Assembly: GCA_902623495.1 (NCBI GenBank) | Contig: CACNTW010000004.1 | Location: 26,679 to 90,678, forward strand | Source of the DNA: an uncultured Pelagibacteraceae bacterium | GTDB lineage: Bacteria > Pseudomonadota > Alphaproteobacteria > Pelagibacterales > Pelagibacteraceae | Direction of reading: 5' to 3' | Length of the DNA stretch: 64,000 nucleotides | Part shown: piece after piece, positions 20,004 to 29,554 of the stretch | Numbering within the stretch: position 1 is the stretch's first letter | How the letters are laid out: the number at the start of each line of letters is the position of its first letter | Position numbers and translations under genes: made by a program | Notes under the pieces: model-generated | The model's database searches: none | Told to the model about the DNA's origin: nothing | The model's input: only the letters and a program-made list of their open reading frames with translations

Positions 20004-20880
20004 CTGCAGGATTTTTTAGTATGCCTTTATAAAAATCGATTCTTCTATCTCTTAAAAAAGGCCAATGCTCTCTGGCTGAATCAATTTTTTTATAGTTTAT
20101 TTCACGAATTAAAATTTCTTCTTTTTTATTCCCAAGTTTTCCAATTATTTGCCCACTAGGATCTATAATCATTGAGTTTCCCCAGAATTCTATTTTCTTC
20201 TTACCTTTTTTTTCTGTTCCAACTCTATTTATAGCAACCACATAAATACCATTTGCGATTGCGTGAGATTTTTGCATTGTTATCCAAGAGTCTAGTTGAG
20301 ATTTTCCAAATTTTTTTTTCTCTTTAGGATGCCATCCAATAGCAGTAGGGTAAAAAATTATTTGTGCACCTTTAAGTGCAGTCAATCTTGCAGCTTCTGG
20401 GAACCATTGATCCCAACAAATTAAAGATCCAATTTTACCAAATTTTGTTTTAACAGATTTAAAACCTAAATCTCCAGGAGTAAAATAAAATTTTTCATAA
20501 TAACCAGGATCATCTGGTATATGCATTTTTCTATATTTCGATAAAATTTTACCTTTCTCGCTAATAACGATACTAGTATTATGATAGAAGCCATGTGTTT
20601 TTTTTTCAAATAATGAAATCATTAATACTATTTGTAAATCTTTGGCTAATTCACAAAATATTTTTGTAGTTCTGCCAGGTATTTTTTCCGCTAGCTTAAA
20701 GTTGGAATGACTTTCTGTTTGACAAAAATAATTTGATAAAAATAGTTCCGGCACACAAATTATTTTAGCTTTTTTTGATGCTGCTTTTTTTATATTTTTA
20801 ACAGCTGAGTTTATATTTTTTTGAATATTATCTGAAATTTTACTTTGAATAATTCCAATTTTTACTTTTTTGATCATCAA
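19996..20880 (-). CDS. aguB: N-carbamoylputrescine amidase (nitrilase superfamily)
   Basis: E-K-C nitrilase triad: CVPELFL, KYRKMHIPD, LICWDQWFPEAAR. Confidence 0.93.
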   Translation of the reverse strand: MMIKKVKIGIIQSKISDNIQKNINSAVKNIKKAASKKAKIICVPELFLSNYFCQTESHSNFKLAEKIPGRTTKIFCELAKDLQIVLMISLFEKKTHGFYHNTSIVISEKGKILSKYRKMHIPDDPGYYEKFYFTPGDLGFKSVKTKFGKIGSLICWDQWFPEAARLTALKGAQIIFYPTAIGWHPKEKKKFGKSQLDSWITMQKSHAIANGIYVVAINRVGTEKKGKKKIEFWGNSMIIDPSGQIIGKLGNKKEEILIREINYKKIDSAREHWPFLRDRRIDFYKGILKNPADE

Positions 20881-21921
20881 TCAAAATATTTTAGAAAAGT
20901 TTTTTCTGTCTCTATTTTTCCATTCTCCAGTATGATAGGCGTCACTTGCTATTAACGGTAAAACACTGGTAGCTTCAGCAAATACCATTTGTTCTTTAGT
21001 AGTATCAACCTTACCCCATGAACTTGCTTCTTTTAATGTTGAACTACTGCAAGCTCCATCTCTTGAGTCAGCAACAGTAATTTGTATTGCATATTTGTGC
21101 ATATCTACATTTTTTCCTAAAAGTTCAGCACAAATTACCGTGTCTTGTATAAAGTTTTTAGGAACTCCACCACCAATCATGAATAATCCCGAACCTTTAG
21201 ATTTAATTTTAATCTCTGTTAATTCTCTAAATTCTCTAATTGAGTCTATTGTAATATGATTTTTTGGATTTCTCTCTTGATGCATGACTAATCCAAAACC
21301 TGCACTTGAGTCTGTAAATGCAGGACAGAATATAGGTACATCGTTATCAAAAGCTGTTTCAATTAAAGAACCTTTCTTTTTAGAATTAGTTTTTAGATAT
21401 TTACCAATCTCTTTAATGAATTCTCTCGATGTGTAAGACTTCGGCTCAAGTTTGTCAGCTATTTCTCCTATTGTTTTATCACAAACCTGGAGCTCCTCTT
21501 CATCGATGTAAGTATCATAAATCCTATCTATATAATTGTCTCTAAGTTCATTATCATTTTGATATTGTGATCCTTGGTAATGTTTAAATCCAAGCGCTTC
21601 AAAAAAATCCATATCTATTATAGATGCTCCAGTTGCTACAATTGCATCTACCATGTTGTATTTAACCATATCTCTATAAATATGCATACATCCAGCGGCA
21701 GAAGTAGATCCTGCAAGAGTTAAGAATATTGTACAATCTTTATCTTTAAGCATTTCATTATATATCTTGGATGCATTAGCAGTTTCTCTTGAAACAAAAG
21801 ACATTTTTTCCATAGAAGATATAATTTTTCTAGAGTCAAAAGATGTAATATCAATATGCTCAACTTCTTTACTTAAAAAGTCTTTTTTTCTGTTATGATT
21901 AAGATTTTTTGTATCTGACAT
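20881..21921 (-). CDS. deoxyhypusine synthase-like protein
   Basis: DHS fold features (LTLAGSTSAAGCMHIYRDMVKYNMVDAIVATGA, SAGFGLVMHQE) and retained SSWGK lysine motif. Confidence 0.88.
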   Translation of the reverse strand: MSDTKNLNHNRKKDFLSKEVEHIDITSFDSRKIISSMEKMSFVSRETANASKIYNEMLKDKDCTIFLTLAGSTSAAGCMHIYRDMVKYNMVDAIVATGASIIDMDFFEALGFKHYQGSQYQNDNELRDNYIDRIYDTYIDEEELQVCDKTIGEIADKLEPKSYTSREFIKEIGKYLKTNSKKKGSLIETAFDNDVPIFCPAFTDSSAGFGLVMHQERNPKNHITIDSIREFRELTEIKIKSKGSGLFMIGGGVPKNFIQDTVICAELLGKNVDMHKYAIQITVADSRDGACSSSTLKEASSWGKVDTTKEQMVFAEATSVLPLIASDAYHTGEWKNRDRKNFSKIF

Positions 21922-23099
21922 TATGCAACAAGAAACTCTTTATTTGTTTCTTTGTCATACATCGTCATTATTGGATTATCACATACTTCGTAAATACTAT
22001 CAGAATAATATCCATTAAATTGAGTTCTAAATGTCAATCCGTATGCTCCTAATTGACCTAATTCAATGTAATCACCTTCTTTAATATTATTAGGTAGAAT
22101 AAAAGGTCCCTTCATATAATCCATGCTATCACATGTTGGTCCATAAAAATCAAATGAAGTCAATTTTTTTGATATAATTCTTCCACTTGTAATTATCCTT
22201 GATGGATAAACTATATTAGGCACACCTGCATCAAATAAAGTTCCGTATGTTCCATCATTGATATATAGCTTTTGTTTTTTTCTTAAGTTTACTCTCACAA
22301 TTGTCGAACCACTTTCTGCAACAATTGCTCGACCTGGCTCACATATAATTTCTGGTTTTTTTTCTAATTTTAATTTATTTAACGAATTTTTTATTTCCTC
22401 AAAATAAGAGTCTAATGATTGAGGAACTAAGTCAGGATAGATTGTTGGAAATCCTCCACCTATATTTATAACATCTGGAACTATTTTTGTTTTTTTTATT
22501 ATATATTTAATTTCATTAATCCCTTTTGAATAGGATATTGGATGCATACATTGCGAACCCACATGAAAACTTAATCCTATTTTTTTTGCATACTGTTTTG
22601 TTAATCTATAAAGCCCTATTGCTTCTGAAGTTTGTGCGCCAAATTTTTTAGATAAATCTATTTCTGCGTGTTCATTAGAAACTGCAACTCTCACAAATAA
22701 CTCTAAATCCTTAGCTTGATTAGTGCTATTAAGAATTTTTATTAATTCATCTTTTGTATCTATTGAAAAAGTCTTAATATTATATTTGAAATATGCTTCG
22801 TTTATACTTTCCTTGCTTTTTACAGTATGCATGTAGGAGCATTTTGCATCTGGGCTAACACTTCTAATTGCCTCAACTTCTTTAATTGAAGCGATATCAA
22901 AATCATTAATTCCACTTTCCACGATAGTTTTTAATACTAATGGATGCGGGTTAGTTTTAACTGCATATAGGATTTTACCAGGAAATTTATTCTGAAAAAA
23001 TTTAGAAGCTATGTTTATAGAATCTCTTCTAATACAATAAACAGGTTCTGTTGGTCTCAGTTGATTTACTAATTTATCAACTGATTTAAATTTTTGCAT
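21921..23099 (-). CDS. ornithine/diamino-acid decarboxylase, PLP fold III
   Basis: YAVKTNPHPLVL PLP-lysine motif, HVGSQC, CEPGRAIVAESG, GPTCDSMDYMKGP. Confidence 0.92.
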   Translation of the reverse strand: MQKFKSVDKLVNQLRPTEPVYCIRRDSINIASKFFQNKFPGKILYAVKTNPHPLVLKTIVESGINDFDIASIKEVEAIRSVSPDAKCSYMHTVKSKESINEAYFKYNIKTFSIDTKDELIKILNSTNQAKDLELFVRVAVSNEHAEIDLSKKFGAQTSEAIGLYRLTKQYAKKIGLSFHVGSQCMHPISYSKGINEIKYIIKKTKIVPDVINIGGGFPTIYPDLVPQSLDSYFEEIKNSLNKLKLEKKPEIICEPGRAIVAESGSTIVRVNLRKKQKLYINDGTYGTLFDAGVPNIVYPSRIITSGRIISKKLTSFDFYGPTCDSMDYMKGPFILPNNIKEGDYIELGQLGAYGLTFRTQFNGYYSDSIYEVCDNPIMTMYDKETNKEFLVA

Positions 23100-23121
23100 T
23101 TAAAGCTCCAAAAAAAATTTA

Positions 23122-23152
23122 ACAAAAAAAACCGGCATAACTGCTATGCAAG
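23122..23152 (-). promoter_or_regulatory. leader hairpin followed by U-tract in the 5' UTR of the polyamine operon (attenuator-like)
   Basis: Minus strand UUGCAUAGCAGUUAUGCCGGUUUUUUUUGUU: 5-6 bp stem then U8, about 25-30 nt before the decarboxylase ATG. Confidence 0.55.
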
Positions 23153-23244
23153 TTTATATAAAACGAGCATTTATGCAGAAAATGAGCCAATGTAAAGTAA
23201 AAATGTACCCTTGAAATAATTTAGAATGTTTCCATATAAGGTCC

Positions 23245-23808
23245 ATGCCAGAGGCAGAAGTATTAAAAAAAATAACAGAATTTGAGGATAAATCTCTACT
23301 TATAGTAGATGATGATAACCCTTTTAGAGAAAGACTAGCTCGAGCAATGGAGAAAAAGGGCTTTTCTGTTTCACAAGCAGAGGGTGTAAAAATTGGAATA
23401 GAGTCTGTGAAATCAAAAAAACCTGCTTTCGCAGTTGTTGATTTGAGACTAAACGATGGAAACGGACTAGAAGTTGTAAAAGAAATCCAGAAAAATAACT
23501 CAGAAAGTAGAATAGTGATGCTTACTGGTTATGGAAATATACCAACTGCAGTTGCAGCCATTAAAGAGGGTGCAATAGACTATTTAGCTAAACCAGCAGA
23601 TGCAGATGACGTAGAAAAAGCACTTTTAGCTGATCCAAATAAAAAAGCTGCTCCACCAGAAAATCCAATGTCTGCTGATAGAGTAAAATGGGAACATATT
23701 CACAGAGTCTTTGAGCTATGTAACAGAAATGTATCTGAGACTGCAAGAAGACTTAAAATGCATCGAAGAACTCTTCAAAGAATTCTATCAAAAAGATCTC
23801 CAAGATAA
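23245..23808 (+). CDS. regA: RegA/ActR/PrrA-family response regulator with Fis-type HTH
   Basis: Receiver LLIVDDDNPFRERLARAMEKKGF...VVDLRLNDGNGLEV and C-terminal SETARRLKMHRRTLQRIL HTH. Confidence 0.92.
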   Translation: MPEAEVLKKITEFEDKSLLIVDDDNPFRERLARAMEKKGFSVSQAEGVKIGIESVKSKKPAFAVVDLRLNDGNGLEVVKEIQKNNSESRIVMLTGYGNIPTAVAAIKEGAIDYLAKPADADDVEKALLADPNKKAAPPENPMSADRVKWEHIHRVFELCNRNVSETARRLKMHRRTLQRILSKRSPR

Positions 23809-23810
23809 TA

Positions 23811-24362
23811 CTAAATATATTTTCTAAGTTTAATAATTTTATTAACTAAAGCTGTTAGTAATAACATCTTAAATAATTCAGCATAAAGAAATGGGTAAAC
23901 GCCAAATTCTAATATTGGTTTATCCCAACCGATTAAATTTCCAAGCCACAAAATACCCAAAATATATATTACCGATGTTGCTATTATAATTTTTAAAAAA
24001 TTTAATATATGGTTTTTATCGTATGTAAATATGCCTGCTATCAGACATGCAAATATAAAACCTATTAAATATCCCATTGTTGGACCAACAAAATAAGCTA
24101 ATCCTATTCCTTTCTCTGGTGAGTTAGAAAATACCGGTAATCCCATAATTCCTTCTATCAAATAAAAAACTACCGAAAGTACCCCGACTTTATATCCAAA
24201 GGAAATTCCTAAAAACAAAACTATAAATGTTTGCATAGTCATAGGAACTGGATAAAAAGGTATTTTAATTTTTGCAGATATTGTCAATAAAATAGAACCT
24301 ATTAATGCAAATATTATGATTTTAATTATTTTATTATTAGAAATTGAATTTACTAATTCCAT
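23811..24362 (-). CDS. bioY: BioY biotin transporter substrate-binding subunit
   Basis: IPFYPVPMTMQTFIVLFLG and GPTMGYLIGFIFACLIAG. Confidence 0.93.
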   Translation of the reverse strand: MELVNSISNNKIIKIIIFALIGSILLTISAKIKIPFYPVPMTMQTFIVLFLGISFGYKVGVLSVVFYLIEGIMGLPVFSNSPEKGIGLAYFVGPTMGYLIGFIFACLIAGIFTYDKNHILNFLKIIIATSVIYILGILWLGNLIGWDKPILEFGVYPFLYAELFKMLLLTALVNKIIKLRKYI

Positions 24363-24408
24363 TAGCTTTAAATTACTATTTTAATAAAGTTTAATCCACT
24401 AATATTTA

Positions 24409-24437
24409 TTAACAGGATGTTTTATTCTTACTATAAT
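24409..24437 (+). promoter_or_regulatory. sigma70-like promoter for polA
   Basis: TTAACA (24409-24414), 17-nt spacer, TATAAT (24432-24437). Confidence 0.65.
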
Positions 24438-24462
24438 ACGTCAATTTATTATAAATTAAATT

Positions 24463-27228
24463 ATGGGTAAAATTAAAAAAACAGATCATTTCTATCTTAT
24501 TGATGGGTCCGGATACATATTTAGAGCCTATTATGCATTGCCACCATTAACACGAAAAAGTGATGGTTTGCCAGTAGGAGCAGTAAGTGGATTTTGTAAC
24601 ATGCTGTTTAAATTATTAGAGGACTCTAAATCTAGCGAAAATTTAGAAAAACCAACTCATTTCGCAGTAATCTTTGACTCTGCAAGAAAGAATTTTCGAA
24701 ACGAAATATATTCAGATTATAAAGGAAATAGGTCTGATGCTCCCGATGATCTAATTCCACAATTCGATTATATTAGAAAGTCAGTATTAGCATTCAATTT
24801 ACCCTCTATAGAAATGTTAAATTACGAGGCTGATGATTTGATAGCCACTTATGTAGAGCAAATATTAGACGAAGGTGCAAAGGTTACAATTGTATCATCT
24901 GATAAAGATTTAATGCAACTTTTCAAAAAAAAGGTTCGTATATACGATCCAATGAAGAATAAATTTATATCTAATGACGATGTAATAAATAAATTTGGGG
25001 TTGGTCCGGATAAAGTAATTGATGTTCAATCACTAGCAGGGGATAGTACAGATAATGTACCTGGCGTTCCAGGTATTGGAGTAAAAACAGCAGCAGAATT
25101 AATTAAGGAATATGGAAATTTAGAAAACCTTCTCAAAAACGCAAATAAAATAAAACAGAATAAAAGAAGAGAAACACTTTTAGAAAATAAAGATAAGGCT
25201 CTGGTAAGTAAAAAACTAGTCACATTAAAAAATGATGTTCCGGTGAAAGACAAATTAACTGACTTTGTTCTAAAAAAAGTAGACGTAGACAAGTTATACA
25301 ATTTTTTGAGAGAAATGGAATTTAACAGGTTATTGAGTTCAGCAATTTCGACGTATGGTCAATCTAAATTTAGTGATGAAATAGAAGTCAAAAAAGAAAC
25401 ATCTAAAATATCAAAAGATAAATATGTTTTGATAAAAAATTTATCTGAAATAAAAGATTGGATGCAAGAAGCCGAAGAAGCTGGTGAATTTTCTATTGAT
25501 ACTGAAACAGATTCTCTTGACCCACATCAGGCAAATTTAGTTGGTATATCAATTTCTAGCAAAATAGGTAAAGCTTGTTACATTCCAACAGGTCATATTG
25601 ATAAAAATAATCTAAATGAAAATGATGTTTTGAGAATTTTAAAACCATATTTAGAGGATAAAAGTTTAAAAAAAATTGGGCAAAATATTAAATTCGATTA
25701 CATAATATTTCGTAAAAGGGATATAGATATTCAAAGCATGGAAGATACAATGTTGATGTCATACGTTTTAGATGCTGGGAAAAATAGACATAATATGGAT
25801 ACTCTTTCAGATATTCATCTTGGTCACAAAACAATTAAATATAAAGATCTTGTTGGATCTGGAAAAAAAGAAATTAAATTCAGCCAAGTAGAGTTAAATA
25901 TTGCAAAAGATTATGCGGCAGAAGATGCTGATATAACTTACCGTTTATATAAAATATTTTTGAAATCGCTTAAATCAGAAAAATTACTAAATATTTATGA
26001 AATTTTCGAAAAACCTTTAATTAAAATTTTAGCATCAATGGAAATCAATGGCATAAAATTGGATAATAATTTTCTTAAAAAACTATCTGTTAAGTTTGAA
26101 AAAAAACTTCAAGATTTAGAAAAACAAATTTTTAAAATTTCAAAAAAAAAATTTAATATTGCATCGACTAAACAGTTGGGTGAAATAATGTATAATGACC
26201 TCAAAATTGCATCGCTAAAAAAGACTAAAAAAGGTAGTTTTGCAACTGGTGCAGCAGTTCTAGAGGATTTAGCTTACAAAGGGAATGAATTTCCTAAATT
26301 GGTTTTAGAATGGAGGCAATCTAGTAAATTGAAAAATACATATTCAGATTCTTTGCCAGAGCATTTAAATCCCAATACAAAAAGAGTGCATACATCTTTT
26401 CTGTTAGCAGCAACTACAACGGGTAGACTTGCATCCAGTGATCCAAATTTACAAAATATTCCTATTAAAACTGAGGAGGGCAAAGATATTCGAAAAGCCT
26501 TTATATCAGAAAAAAATAAAAAACTTATATCAGCAGACTATAATCAGATCGAAATGAGAATTTTGGCTGATCTAGCTGATGTAAAAGAACTAAAAAAAGC
26601 TTTTAAAAATAATGAGGATATTCACTCATTAACCGCTAGCCAGGTTTTTGGTGCAGACATAAAAAAAATTGATGCTGATATGAGGAGAAAAGCGAAAGCT
26701 ATTAATTTTGGAATAATTTATGGAATATCTCAATATGGTTTGGCCAAACAAATTGGTGTATCAAATAATGAAGCCGAAGAATTTCTAAATTCATATTTTA
26801 TTAAATTTCCAGAAATTAAAGAATACATGAATAACACAATTAAATTCTGTAGAAAAAGTGGATATGTAAGAAATATTTTTGGTCGAAAAACTCATATTCC
26901 AGGAATCAATGACAAAAATTTTAATGTTAGAAATTTTCAAGAAAGGGCAGCTATAAATGCACCTATCCAAGGATCTGCATCAGAAATAATGCGACTTGCT
27001 ATGATTAGAATCAACGATGAGCTAGATACTAAAAAAACAAATGAATTTAATATGTTACTTCAAATTCACGATGAATTGATTTTTGAGGTAATTGATAATG
27101 GTACTAAATCTGCTTCTAAAAAGATTAAAGATATTATGACAAGTGTGAAAGATAGTGATTTGCATTCATTTTCAATACCATTATCGGTAGATGTAAACAT
27201 AGGTGATAACTGGGGAGAGCTTCATTAA
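24463..27228 (+). CDS. polA: DNA polymerase I
   Basis: 5' nuclease (LIDGSGYIFRAYYALPP), 3'-5' exo Asp/Glu motif (FSIDTETDSL), pol motifs (SADYNQIEMRILA, RRKAKAINFGIIYGIS, QIHDELIFEV). Confidence 0.98.
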   Translation: MGKIKKTDHFYLIDGSGYIFRAYYALPPLTRKSDGLPVGAVSGFCNMLFKLLEDSKSSENLEKPTHFAVIFDSARKNFRNEIYSDYKGNRSDAPDDLIPQFDYIRKSVLAFNLPSIEMLNYEADDLIATYVEQILDEGAKVTIVSSDKDLMQLFKKKVRIYDPMKNKFISNDDVINKFGVGPDKVIDVQSLAGDSTDNVPGVPGIGVKTAAELIKEYGNLENLLKNANKIKQNKRRETLLENKDKALVSKKLVTLKNDVPVKDKLTDFVLKKVDVDKLYNFLREMEFNRLLSSAISTYGQSKFSDEIEVKKETSKISKDKYVLIKNLSEIKDWMQEAEEAGEFSIDTETDSLDPHQANLVGISISSKIGKACYIPTGHIDKNNLNENDVLRILKPYLEDKSLKKIGQNIKFDYIIFRKRDIDIQSMEDTMLMSYVLDAGKNRHNMDTLSDIHLGHKTIKYKDLVGSGKKEIKFSQVELNIAKDYAAEDADITYRLYKIFLKSLKSEKLLNIYEIFEKPLIKILASMEINGIKLDNNFLKKLSVKFEKKLQDLEKQIFKISKKKFNIASTKQLGEIMYNDLKIASLKKTKKGSFATGAAVLEDLAYKGNEFPKLVLEWRQSSKLKNTYSDSLPEHLNPNTKRVHTSFLLAATTTGRLASSDPNLQNIPIKTEEGKDIRKAFISEKNKKLISADYNQIEMRILADLADVKELKKAFKNNEDIHSLTASQVFGADIKKIDADMRRKAKAINFGIIYGISQYGLAKQIGVSNNEAEEFLNSYFIKFPEIKEYMNNTIKFCRKSGYVRNIFGRKTHIPGINDKNFNVRNFQERAAINAPIQGSASEIMRLAMIRINDELDTKKTNEFNMLLQIHDELIFEVIDNGTKSASKKIKDIMTSVKDSDLHSFSIPLSVDVNIGDNWGELH

Positions 27229-27279
27229 TAAACATTTAATTGCCCAATTTTAAACATTTTAGTATTTTTATAGTTAAAC

Positions 27280-27978
27280 ATGAAACAAACAATTGCCCTT
27301 GTTGATGATGATAGAAATATATTAACTAGTTTAAGTATTGCTCTAGAGAAAGAGGGTTTTAATATTCAAACTTATTTGGATGGAGAAAGTGCCTTAATAG
27401 GTTTGTCAAGAAATCCCCCAGACCTTGCGGTTATAGATATTAAAATGCCAAGAATGGATGGAGAAGAATTGTTAAAAAAATTGAGAAAAAAAACATCTAT
27501 GCCCGTTATCTTTTTAACTTCAAAAGATGAAGAGGTGGATGAGCTCTTAGGACTAAAACTAGGGGCTGATGATTTTGTAAAAAAATCAGGTGGCTTTTCA
27601 ACTAAAGTTCTTATTGAAAGAATTCGTGTCCAACTTAGAAAAAAAGATAATAATTTAGAGGATAATAGAAATATAATTTCACATGGAAAATTAAAACTTG
27701 ACCCTTCACAGCTAGAGTGTGAATGGGATGGCAAGCAATTACCAGATAAATTAACAACAACAGAATTCTTAATTGTAAAGGAATTAGCAAAAAGACCTGG
27801 AATTATTAAAGAAAGATCTCAATTAATGGATGTTGCTTACAGAGAAGACACAGATATTGAAGATAGAACAATAGATAGTCACGTAAAAAGGATTAGAAAA
27901 AAGTTTAAAAAAGTAGATAATAACTTTTCAGCGATAGAAACCAGATATGGTAGTGGTTATCGTTGGAATGTTAAATAA
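27280..27978 (+). CDS. chvI: ChvI-like OmpR-family response regulator
   Basis: IALVDDDRNILTSLSIALEKEGF receiver; winged-helix DRTIDSHVKRIRKKF..GSGYRW; paired with sensor kinase. Confidence 0.9.
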   Translation: MKQTIALVDDDRNILTSLSIALEKEGFNIQTYLDGESALIGLSRNPPDLAVIDIKMPRMDGEELLKKLRKKTSMPVIFLTSKDEEVDELLGLKLGADDFVKKSGGFSTKVLIERIRVQLRKKDNNLEDNRNIISHGKLKLDPSQLECEWDGKQLPDKLTTTEFLIVKELAKRPGIIKERSQLMDVAYREDTDIEDRTIDSHVKRIRKKFKKVDNNFSAIETRYGSGYRWNVK

Positions 27979-29510
27979 TGGCTACTTCAAGATCTAATAA
28001 TCAATCTATTTTAAAAAAATTCTTAGTTATCAACTTTATTGTTTTTTTAGTGATAGGTGTATTAACATTATTTTACCTTAACACAGTAAAACCTACGCTC
28101 ATTAAAAATAAAACTGCCTCGCACATAAAAATTATTGATAATACAACAGAAAATATTGATCGTTTAAAAATAAATTTCTCATCTGAAGATATTAGAGAGT
28201 TTCTGTTTTCCACTAAATTTTTATTTCAAAGTATAGATAGAGTACAGATATTTGATAGTGAATTTAATCTATTAGGAGATACCGACACATTAGACTTAGA
28301 TCCAAATGCTTTCTCAAGAAGTCTAAACATAATTGAAATGAGTGACTTAAATAATCAAAGTATTCAAAATAAGAATTTGGAAGAGAGTAATAAAAGCTTT
28401 GAAAGTAAAGAAATATTTGAAGATTTAAAAAAGTACTCATATTCATCAGATTATGGAAAACCGTTAACTTACTCTAAAGAAAACTATGATCAATTTTTAC
28501 TAGTAACTGTTAAAAATGTAGTCAGTGAAAACAAAACAATAGGCTATTTAGCTATTACTGAAAATGCCAATGAAATAAAGGTTGCAATAGATGAAAGAAG
28601 AAATTTTATAATCAGAACTGCTTTGCTTGTAGCATTAGTAATTTTAATTTTTTCATATGTATTAAATAGATACTTCTTAAAACCAATTAAAAATTTGGTT
28701 CAATATACAAATATTATAAAAAACAAAAGTAAGGAAAAGACCAATATTGGAAATATAAAAAAAAGAAATGACGAATTGGGAAAATTATCAAATTCTCTTG
28801 ATGAAATGACTAATGAATTAAACAAAAGAATTACTACAGCAGAAAATTATTCAACAGATCTTTTGCATGAAATCAGAAATCCTTTAGCATCTCTAAAAAG
28901 TGCCTCTGAGATAATTTCTGAAACAAATGATAAATCTCAAAGAAACAAATTAATTAATATTGTATCACATGACGTAGAGAGAATTGAAAGATTAATAACT
29001 GATTACTCTCAAATGCTAAGAGATGAGGCTGCAATTTCCTCTGAGAAAATGCAAAAATTAAATTTAAAAGAGATTGCTCAATCTGTTGTTGACGATTTTA
29101 ACAGTATCTATGAAACAAAAAAATCGATTGGAATTAAATTGAAATCTAATGGAATTAAAAATTATAGTATCTTAGGGATAGAAAATAGAATTGAACAAAT
29201 TATTGCAAACTTATTAGAAAACTCAATTTCTTTTAGTGAAAATAATCAAGAAATTACCGTTGAAATATCAAAAGATAAAAATGATAAAATTAAATTAGTT
29301 GTCGTTGATCAGGGATCTGGATTTACTGAAAAGGATACAAATAAGATATTTAATAGATTTTATAGCAATAGACCTGAAAACTTTGGAGAACATTCGGGTT
29401 TGGGATTAAATATTGTCAAAAATTTAGTTGAAATTCATGGTGGTGAAATCAACGCATCTAATAATAAAGATAAAGGGGCAAGAATTGAAATAATTTTCCC
29501 AGAAGCATAA
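27978..29510 (+). CDS. chvG: ChvG-like sensor histidine kinase
   Basis: Two TM helices, HAMP, LLHEIRNPLASLKSASE H-box, GLGLNIVKNLVEIHGG ATPase motifs. Confidence 0.9.
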   Translation: MATSRSNNQSILKKFLVINFIVFLVIGVLTLFYLNTVKPTLIKNKTASHIKIIDNTTENIDRLKINFSSEDIREFLFSTKFLFQSIDRVQIFDSEFNLLGDTDTLDLDPNAFSRSLNIIEMSDLNNQSIQNKNLEESNKSFESKEIFEDLKKYSYSSDYGKPLTYSKENYDQFLLVTVKNVVSENKTIGYLAITENANEIKVAIDERRNFIIRTALLVALVILIFSYVLNRYFLKPIKNLVQYTNIIKNKSKEKTNIGNIKKRNDELGKLSNSLDEMTNELNKRITTAENYSTDLLHEIRNPLASLKSASEIISETNDKSQRNKLINIVSHDVERIERLITDYSQMLRDEAAISSEKMQKLNLKEIAQSVVDDFNSIYETKKSIGIKLKSNGIKNYSILGIENRIEQIIANLLENSISFSENNQEITVEISKDKNDKIKLVVVDQGSGFTEKDTNKIFNRFYSNRPENFGEHSGLGLNIVKNLVEIHGGEINASNNKDKGARIEIIFPEA

Positions 29511-29554
29511 ATCTTTGTTGATATATTAAGTGAAATTGTTAAAAGCCTCTTTCT

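Noticed and set aside
29511-29554. Possible SAH or SAM riboswitch before ahcY
   Set aside because: Only 44 nt between chvG and ahcY and no recognisable aptamer core
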